A DNA stretch of 5,693 bases from an uncultured Nitrosomonadales bacterium (GTDB lineage Bacteria > Pseudomonadota > Gammaproteobacteria > Burkholderiales > Gallionellaceae): NCBI GenBank assembly GCA_903934275.1, contig CAIZNF010000284.1:1-5693 (forward strand), read 5' to 3'. Below are positions 1 to 3,745 of the stretch, piece after piece. The translations under genes were made by a program, and so were the position numbers. The notes below the pieces were generated by a model. The model searched no databases. It was not told the origin of the DNA and worked only from the letters and a program-made list of their open reading frames with translations. The first letter of the stretch is position 1. The number at the start of each line of letters is the position of its first letter.

Positions 1-4
1 ATTA

Positions 5-22
5 TACCATTTTGCAATGGTA
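5..22. terminator. Possible terminator hairpin of an upstream gene (weak)
   Basis: TACCATT (5-11) and AATGGTA (16-22) form a perfect 7-bp stem with a TTGC loop. T-tracts follow at 32-38 and 43-48, but the first begins about 10 bases after the stem and the stem is AT-rich, so this is not a classical intrinsic terminator. No upstream gene is visible to support the role. Confidence 0.2.
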
Positions 23-127
23 ATTTGTTGGTTTTTTTGGCGTTTTTTATTCGAGGAAGTCAGACAGGCTGCTAGGCCACCAAAGAACGGTAGCCAAGTG
101 GCTGGTTATAAGCGAGACAAGGCGCGA

Positions 128-179
128 ATAAAAAATTGCGACGACGCATATATCTGATATGTTAGGAGTGATTTTTTAT
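128..179 (+). repeat. Imperfect palindrome, possible dispersed repeat core
   Basis: ATAAAAAAT (128-136) is exactly complementary to ATTTTTTAT (171-179). Read as + strand RNA, the stem extends to 12 pairs (128-139 with 168-179) through two G-U wobbles and one C-G pair. A second short stem, CATAT (147-151) with ATATG (157-161), closes a five-base loop at the centre. The wobbles would be A-C mismatches in the opposite transcript, so any RNA structure favours the + strand. The surrounding sequence resembles intergenic repeats I recall from other betaproteobacteria, which I cannot verify here. It lies about 160 bases upstream of the next start codon and encodes nothing evident. Confidence 0.45.
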
Positions 180-340
180 GAGCAACGCAGTATCGTGACG
201 GAGTTTGGATTTATAGAGGCTCCCTTAACGGGAAGCTTGCGTTTCCTTGGTTAACTTATTCACAACTCATTGCGTTTGTTTGCGGTAAAATGTGGCGACA
301 AGCGCGTGACACTGTAACTTAAAAATAAAGCAAAAATTCT

Positions 341-2263
341 ATGGAAGTTGTAGAAAATTCGATACTGGCGCAGCTAAGAAAAAGTGGTCGTTTGCCTACC
401 CCGAAAGGTGTGGCGTTAGAGGTAATCAATCTGACGCAGCGCGAGAACGCCTCCAATCACGACATTGTTCGCCTGATCAGCGCCGACCCTGCGCTGAGCG
501 CGCGGGTCATCAGCGCGGCCAATGTGTTGCTCGCCAATTCTTCGAGGCCGATTGTCACTATCACCGATGCCGTAACGGTGCTGGGGGCGCGCGCGTTACG
601 CCAGTTGGTGCTGGGTATTGCGTTGATCGCGGATTACCGTCACGGCCCCTGCAAGCAATTTGATTACCAGTATTTTTGGACGCACTCGTTGCTGACCGGT
701 ATTGCTGCGCGGCATTTGGCGGCACATGCGCGATTGGCTGCGGCAGAGGAAGTTTTTGTACTGGGATTGCTCGGCAATATCGGGCAGTTGGCTTTAGTCA
801 CGGTACACCCGAAGGAATACGGGGCGCTGCTCGGACAAATCAAGGGCAAGGCATTGAAAGAGTTGTACCGGCATGAGCACGACCAGTTTGGTTGCGACCA
901 TGCGGAGTTGAGCGAGGCGATGCTTGCCGATATGCATTTCCCGAAAATTTACCAGGTGATGGTGCGCAATTTCATGCAGCCTGAAGCCGCCAAGGTAACC
1001 GAGGGCTCGCGTGATTGGCAATTGTTGCATTTGTTGCACCTCGCATCGTTGATTGCGGATGTGTGTCTGGCGGGCCAGGCGGAGCGCGGCAAGCTGGTGG
1101 CAACTCTCAGGCTGCAAGCCGCGCGCGTGGCGGTCGAGGCGGGCGATCTTATCGAAATCGGCGATGCGTGCGCGCGTGACTGGCTGGGCTGGCTGGCGCT
1201 GATGAACATGGGGGCGATGCATATACCTTCATTTGCCGAGCTGCTGAATCAGTCCAATGCCGCCGACACAGCGATCGAGGTGCCGCAGTGGCCGTATGCC
1301 AATCAGGATAATTACAAGATGCGCGTGCTGGTGGTCGAGCATGACCGCAGTATGCTGGTATTGCTCGAATCCATGTTGAAAGCGGCCGGACATGACGTGA
1401 TGACCGCTCGTGACGGGGTAGAGGCGATGAGTTTGGCCGAACTGCAGCACCCGCAGCTGGTGATCAGCGATTGCCTGACACCGCAGATGGATGGTATCGC
1501 CTTATGCCGCAAACTGCGCGAAAGCTATGATCAACGCAATATGTACGTAATCATTCTCACAGCACAAAAGAGTGTCGACAGGCTGGTTGAGGCCTTTGAA
1601 GCGGGCGCGGACGACTGCATGGTCAAGCCGCTTACACAAAAAATCTTTTTTGCGCGCTTGCGTGCGGCGCAGCGTGTAGTGCGCTTGCAGGAGGAGCTGG
1701 CGTTTGACCGCGAACAGATGTTGCGATTTTCCAAAGAACTGGCAGCGTCCAATGAACGCCTGCTACGGCTGGCCTTGACCGATGCCCTCACCGAATTACC
1801 CAACCGGCGTTTTGCCATGGAGCGCATCGAGCAGGAATGGGCGTTGACCAAACGCGGCGGGCGCACGTTGTCATGCATGATGGTTGATATAGATCACTTT
1901 AAATCCATCAATGACAAATTCGGCCATCAAATTGGCGATGAGGCGCTGAAAGCCGTCGCCAGTATATTGCGCCAATCGGCGCGCACGCAGGATGTGGTGT
2001 GCCGCTACGGCGGGGAAGAGTTTTTGATAATTTGCCCGGATGCCGACCTTGATGCCGCCTATCAAGGTGCCGAGCGGTTGCGCCTGAATGTGGCCGCGTT
2101 GAGCTTAAAAAACCAGGGGATCAATATTAAGCTGACTATCAGCATCGGTGTGGCCGAGAAGAAAGACAGCACCGCCTCGATAGATGATTTGCTGAATCAT
2201 GCCGACGAGTGTTTGTATGCAGCAAAAGGCGGCGGGCGAAACCGAACTGTTATTGAAAAATGA
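341..2263 (+). CDS. HDOD-REC-GGDEF signalling protein, probable diguanylate cyclase (640 aa)
   Basis: This is probably a cytoplasmic diguanylate cyclase that joins two GTP into c-di-GMP. Residues about 13-215 form an HDOD domain (DPAL at 49-52, WTHS at 113-116), a non-catalytic relative of HD hydrolases. Residues 327-445 are a response-regulator receiver with phospho-acceptor D377, T407 and K429-P430. Its acidic pair reads E333-H334, so the second acidic position is His, although D335 is adjacent. A probable coiled coil (about 447-478) leads to the GGDEF domain: DALTELPNRR at 481-490, metal-site D516, GGEEF at 557-561, and RTQD at 548-551, five residues before it, a complete I-site for product inhibition. 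ATG 341 is the only sensible start, because in-frame TAA 326-328 precedes it; no clear ribosome binding site is seen. No partner kinase is in the window. Domain calls are firm; the input signal is unknown. Confidence 0.95.
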   Translation: MEVVENSILAQLRKSGRLPTPKGVALEVINLTQRENASNHDIVRLISADPALSARVISAANVLLANSSRPIVTITDAVTVLGARALRQLVLGIALIADYRHGPCKQFDYQYFWTHSLLTGIAARHLAAHARLAAAEEVFVLGLLGNIGQLALVTVHPKEYGALLGQIKGKALKELYRHEHDQFGCDHAELSEAMLADMHFPKIYQVMVRNFMQPEAAKVTEGSRDWQLLHLLHLASLIADVCLAGQAERGKLVATLRLQAARVAVEAGDLIEIGDACARDWLGWLALMNMGAMHIPSFAELLNQSNAADTAIEVPQWPYANQDNYKMRVLVVEHDRSMLVLLESMLKAAGHDVMTARDGVEAMSLAELQHPQLVISDCLTPQMDGIALCRKLRESYDQRNMYVIILTAQKSVDRLVEAFEAGADDCMVKPLTQKIFFARLRAAQRVVRLQEELAFDREQMLRFSKELAASNERLLRLALTDALTELPNRRFAMERIEQEWALTKRGGRTLSCMMVDIDHFKSINDKFGHQIGDEALKAVASILRQSARTQDVVCRYGGEEFLIICPDADLDAAYQGAERLRLNVAALSLKNQGINIKLTISIGVAEKKDSTASIDDLLNHADECLYAAKGGGRNRTVIEK

Positions 2264-2266
2264 AAT

Positions 2267-2310
2267 GTAGCCTGTAGAGACTCCATGTAGTCGGCCACGC
2301 TACTGGCTAC
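2267..2310. repeat. Nested GTAG/CTAC inverted repeat after the GGDEF gene
   Basis: GTAGCC (2267-2272) pairs with GGCTAC (2305-2310). Inside it GTAG (2287-2290) pairs with CTAC (2300-2303) around a nine-base loop. An unpaired GTAG lies at 2274-2277. The array begins three bases after the stop codon and sits 16 bases before the 44-bp repeat, which also has GTAG and CTAC ends. It could be a decayed relative of that repeat; this is an inference from shared ends only. Confidence 0.4.
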
Positions 2311-2326
2311 CAAATTAGTGGTAAAC

Positions 2327-2370
2327 GTAGGTCGGGCTTCGCCCGGCATGGTGGACACAGTCCACCCTAC
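2327..2370. repeat. BIME-like twin-hairpin repeat, copy 1
   Basis: This 44-bp unit begins with GTAG and ends with CTAC. It holds two adjacent hairpins: 2331-2337 with 2341-2347 (7 pairs, one T-G wobble, loop TTC) and 2350-2356 with 2360-2366 (7 perfect pairs, loop ACA). Read from either outer end, each half is GTAG followed by a GC-rich hairpin, the layout of REP sequences recognised by RAYT (TnpA-REP) transposases; two inverted REPs make a BIME. It is identical at 38 of 44 positions to the copy at 3530-3573, in the same orientation. No RAYT gene lies in the window. Confidence 0.75.
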
Positions 2371-2411
2371 GGTTGCTGCAACAATCTTCCATACCTCTCT
2401 TATCCCGGTTT

Positions 2412-2430
2412 TGTAGGAAAAAATCCTACA
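2412..2430 (+). promoter_or_regulatory. Perfect dyad upstream of flhD, probable regulator site
   Basis: TGTAGGA (2412-2418) and TCCTACA (2424-2430) are perfect inverted repeats around five A residues. The site lies about 70 bases upstream of the proposed flhD -10, a normal place for an activator. The outline TGT-N13-ACA recalls the GacA/UvrY box (TGTAAG-N6-CTTACA) bound by NarL/FixJ-type response regulators, but the spacing and inner bases differ. It is not followed by a T-tract, so a terminator is less likely. The bound protein is unknown. Confidence 0.5.
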
Positions 2431-2444
2431 CGTGATGTCTCGAT

Positions 2445-2476
2445 ATTCTTACAAAAGAATCGGCGTACTTCCGATT
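2445..2476 (+). promoter_or_regulatory. Two overlapping dyads just upstream of the flhD promoter
   Basis: ATTCTT (2445-2450) pairs with AAGAAT (2455-2460) around ACAA. Overlapping it, AATCGG (2458-2463) pairs with CCGATT (2471-2476) around seven bases. The second dyad has the same GG-N7-CC core geometry as the site at 2412-2430, with centres 46 bases apart. It abuts the weak -35 position (2475-2480), as expected for an activator that contacts RNA polymerase. The overlapping arms could instead form alternative structures in RNA if transcription starts further upstream. Confidence 0.4.
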
Positions 2477-2503
2477 TCATCCCTTTGTTTGTTGCGTGAT
2501 AAT
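2475..2503 (+). promoter_or_regulatory. flhDC promoter: Candidate sigma-70 promoter of flhDC
   Basis: GATAAT at 2498-2503 matches the -10 consensus at five of six positions. Seventeen bases upstream the -35 position reads TTTCAT (2475-2480), a poor match, which suggests dependence on an activator at the adjoining dyads. Transcription would start near 2510 and leave a leader of about 95 bases. E. coli flhDC likewise has a long leader and many regulators; that comparison is background knowledge, and this promoter is not demonstrated. Confidence 0.35.
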
Positions 2504-2589
2504 GCGATCGCTGCAATTCGTGAATGGAATATGCGATGCATAACTATCGAACGGTGCAGTGGATTCAAAATTGTCCGTTCCTAACTAGC

Positions 2590-2599
2590 TACAAGGGGG
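2590..2599 (+). promoter_or_regulatory. flhD ribosome binding site with CsrA-like overlap
   Basis: AAGGGGG at 2593-2599 is a strong Shine-Dalgarno sequence, four bases before ATG 2604, and it favours that ATG over the in-frame ATG at 2613. UACAAGG (2590-2596) matches the first part of the CsrA consensus RUACARGGAUGU, but the key GGA reads GGG, so CsrA binding is only a possibility. Confidence 0.6.
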
Positions 2600-2603
2600 C
2601 TAT

Positions 2604-2921
2604 ATGAACACTATGCAATTACAAGAGGGGATACGCGACCTCAACCTTACCTATCTGATGCTGGCGCAGCAAATGATCAAAGAGGATAGGCCTGCCGCGA
2701 TTTTTCGTTTGGGCATCAGCCGGGACTTGGTAGATGTGATCGCCGGCCTGTCACCCGCGCAGATCATCAAAATGGCGGCATCCAACATGTTGCTGTGCTG
2801 CTTCCGTTTTGAAGAAAATCTGCTGCTCAATATGGTGGCCGGTTACAGCAAGGATCGCATGATGTCGCAAGCGCATGCGGCGATTCTGATGTCGGCGCAG
2901 CCTGTTGAAGAATTGGCATAA
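2604..2921 (+). CDS. flhD: Flagellar transcriptional activator subunit FlhD (105 aa)
   Basis: FlhD joins FlhC in the FlhD4C2 complex, which binds class 2 flagellar promoters and activates them with sigma-70 RNA polymerase. The protein aligns from its first residues with E. coli FlhD: DLNLTYLMLAQ at 12-22 corresponds to DINLSYLLLAQ, FRLGI at 34-38 is identical, and LCCFRFE at 64-70 matches VCHFRFD. C65 falls at the number of the E. coli cysteine reported to form an intersubunit disulfide, and an extra C66 follows. It is slightly shorter than E. coli FlhD (about 116-119 residues), with the loss at the C-terminal tail. The first ATG is chosen because of the strong ribosome binding site and co-linear numbering with E. 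coli. It is the first gene of the flhDC operon, with dyads and a candidate promoter upstream. Confidence 0.96.
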   Translation: MNTMQLQEGIRDLNLTYLMLAQQMIKEDRPAAIFRLGISRDLVDVIAGLSPAQIIKMAASNMLLCCFRFEENLLLNMVAGYSKDRMMSQAHAAILMSAQPVEELA

Positions 2922-2925
2922 GCAG

Positions 2926-3489
2926 GTGAATATCCCGGTTGTCAAAACCGTGGCGGGCGAGGCCAGGCAAGTTAAAATCGCGATTGACTTGATTGAAATG
3001 GGCGCACGCTTGCAGTTGTTGCAGGAAGAAACTTCCTTGAGCCGTGAGCGCCTGCTCAGGCTTTACAAGGAAATAAAGGGAGAGTCGCCTTCCAAGGGGA
3101 TGCTGCCTTATTCGACTGACTGGTTCATGAGCTGGCAACCGAATATCCACTCGTCCATATTCATGGATATTTACCAGTTTCTGATCAAATACGCCGGTGT
3201 TGATGGCGTGCAGGCGCTGATTACCGCTTATCGTTTATACCTCGACCAAGTTCGGGGGATCGAAGATACCGAACCTTCGCTGAGCATTACCCGCGCATGG
3301 TTTCTGATCCGTTTCTTCAAGGCCGGAATGATGCAGCTTGCCCCCTGCAAGACCTGTGGCGGGTTATATGTAACCCATGCGAACGACCTGCACGAAAATT
3401 ATGTCTGCGGCATTTGCCATCCTCCCGCACGCGCCGGTAAAACCAGAGCCGCCAAACAAGCTTCAATAGCTGCCGCACAAGCCGCCTAG
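2926..3489 (+). CDS. flhC: Flagellar transcriptional activator subunit FlhC (about 187 aa)
   Basis: FlhC is the zinc-binding, main DNA-contacting partner of FlhD in the flagellar master activator. Conserved blocks match E. coli FlhC: EAR..K.AIDLIEMGARLQ near the N-terminus, LSRERLLRLYKEIKG, SPSKGMLPYSTDWFMSWQ, AYRLYLDQ and TRAW. Four zinc-ligand cysteines are present as CX2C-X16-CX2C (C141, C144, C161, C164 from the GTG start), the same spacing as in E. coli. The tail is Ala- and Lys-rich. The start is uncertain because no ATG lies before the conserved region. I chose GTG 2926, four bases after the flhD stop and giving 11 residues before EAR, against 8 in E. coli. TTG 2905, which overlaps flhD, and GTG 2950 are alternatives. 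No clear Shine-Dalgarno precedes any of them, so translation is probably coupled to flhD. Confidence 0.95.
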   Translation: MNIPVVKTVAGEARQVKIAIDLIEMGARLQLLQEETSLSRERLLRLYKEIKGESPSKGMLPYSTDWFMSWQPNIHSSIFMDIYQFLIKYAGVDGVQALITAYRLYLDQVRGIEDTEPSLSITRAWFLIRFFKAGMMQLAPCKTCGGLYVTHANDLHENYVCGICHPPARAGKTRAAKQASIAAAQAA

Positions 3490-3529
3490 TGTAGTGTTGC
3501 GCTCTTATGGCACTTATGCACAAGCCCTT

Positions 3530-3573
3530 GTAGGTCGGGCTCTGCCCGACATGGTGGGCAGAGCCCACCCTAC
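3530..3573. repeat. BIME-like twin-hairpin repeat, copy 2
   Basis: This is the second copy of the 44-bp unit and starts 40 bases after the flhC stop. Hairpin 1 pairs 3534-3540 with 3544-3550 (7 perfect pairs, loop TCT). Hairpin 2 pairs 3553-3559 with 3563-3569 (7 perfect pairs, loop AGA). GTAG and CTAC bound the unit. It has the same orientation as copy 1. It may protect the 3' end of the flhDC mRNA or bind DNA-organising proteins, as REP elements can in enterics; neither role is shown here. Confidence 0.78.
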
Positions 3574-3606
3574 CAATGCAGCTTCGCCCGCTGGCGTAAG
3601 TTCCAG

Positions 3607-3618
3607 ATAGCGTGCTAT
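3607..3618. promoter_or_regulatory. Short operator-like palindrome (weak)
   Basis: ATAGC (3607-3611) and GCTAT (3614-3618) are perfect inverted repeats separated by GT. The site lies about 130 bases upstream of the chemoreceptor start, where a regulator could bind. At twelve bases it could be chance. Confidence 0.2.
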
Positions 3619-3641
3619 ACCAGTTGCATCTTTAGTAAGGG

Positions 3642-3714
3642 ACCCTGTTGGGTGGGCACTAGCTACTCCCGTGCTGTAATGCCGCAAACCTGTTGCGGGG
3701 ATAGGCGCAGCACG
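3642..3714 (+). ncRNA. Candidate structured 5' leader of the chemoreceptor gene
   Basis: CGTGCTG (3670-3676) pairs with CAGCACG (3708-3714), enclosing an inner stem CCGCAA (3682-3687) with TTGCGG (3693-3698) and loop ACCTG. An asymmetric internal loop of 5 and 9 bases separates the stems. A small ACCC/GGGT hairpin (3642-3653) precedes it. CGTGCT also occurs at 3611-3616 and GCAC at 3656-3659, so other pairings are possible. The structure ends 31 bases before the start codon. I do not recognise it as a known riboswitch; the function, and even transcription, are inferred. Confidence 0.3.
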
Positions 3715-3732
3715 AGCAAATTAAATTTATTC

Positions 3733-3741
3733 AAGGGGAAG
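3733..3741 (+). promoter_or_regulatory. Ribosome binding site of the chemoreceptor gene
   Basis: AAGGGGAAG ends four bases before ATG 3746 and is a strong Shine-Dalgarno sequence. In-frame TAA at 3722-3724 with no start codon after it makes ATG 3746 the only possible start. Confidence 0.75.
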
Positions 3742-3745
3742 TAGT

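Larger units (their letters stand above)
1..340. other. Intergenic region upstream of the HDOD-REC-GGDEF gene
   Basis: I see no credible gene here on either strand. It contains a small hairpin (5-22) followed by two T-tracts, an imperfect palindrome (128-179), and a short CCC/GGG hairpin with one bulge (219-236). Near the 3' end, TAAAAT at 286-291 could be a -10 box, but no good -35 stands 16-18 bases upstream, so the promoter is only tentative. The last 25 bases before the start codon are A-rich and lack a clear Shine-Dalgarno sequence. Much of 60-225 resembles, from memory only, intergenic repeats in other betaproteobacteria. Confidence 0.6.
2264..2603. other. Intergenic region between the GGDEF gene and flhD
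   Basis: This gap has no credible gene. The first third carries repeat material: a nested GTAG/CTAC inverted repeat, then a 44-bp twin-hairpin unit. The middle holds a cluster of dyad symmetries (2412-2476). Then come a possible -10 and a leader of roughly 95 bases that ends in the flhD ribosome binding site. The 44-bp unit could also slow or end transcription from the upstream gene, but there is no T-tract after it. Confidence 0.7.

Noticed and set aside
178..198. Six-codon ORF (ATG to TGA) with AGGAG nine bases upstream
   Set aside because: It starts inside the palindrome arm and is far too short to judge. Without conservation it is most likely chance.
794..1222. 142-codon minus-strand ORF inside the HDOD gene
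   Set aside because: It lies wholly antisense to a well-supported coding region, matches no family I recognise, and is typical of open frames opposite GC-rich genes.
2504..2511. GCGATCGC, the HIP1 palindrome of cyanobacteria
   Set aside because: It is a single occurrence in a window with no cyanobacterial features; chance is sufficient.
3530..3573. Rho-independent terminator of flhDC
   Set aside because: The hairpins are strong but no T-tract follows, and the same unit occurs at 2327-2370 as a repeat, so repeat is the better call.
3681..3712. GCAAACC and GGCGCA strings recalling the c-di-GMP-I (GEMM) riboswitch
   Set aside because: The GAAA tetraloop stem and the tetraloop receptor arm are missing and the stems pair differently, so the likeness is superficial.
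3574..3745. Sigma-28 (FliA) promoter expected before a chemotaxis gene
   Set aside because: GCCGCAAA at 3681-3688 is a partial -10 match, but no TAAA-type -35 stands at the right distance.
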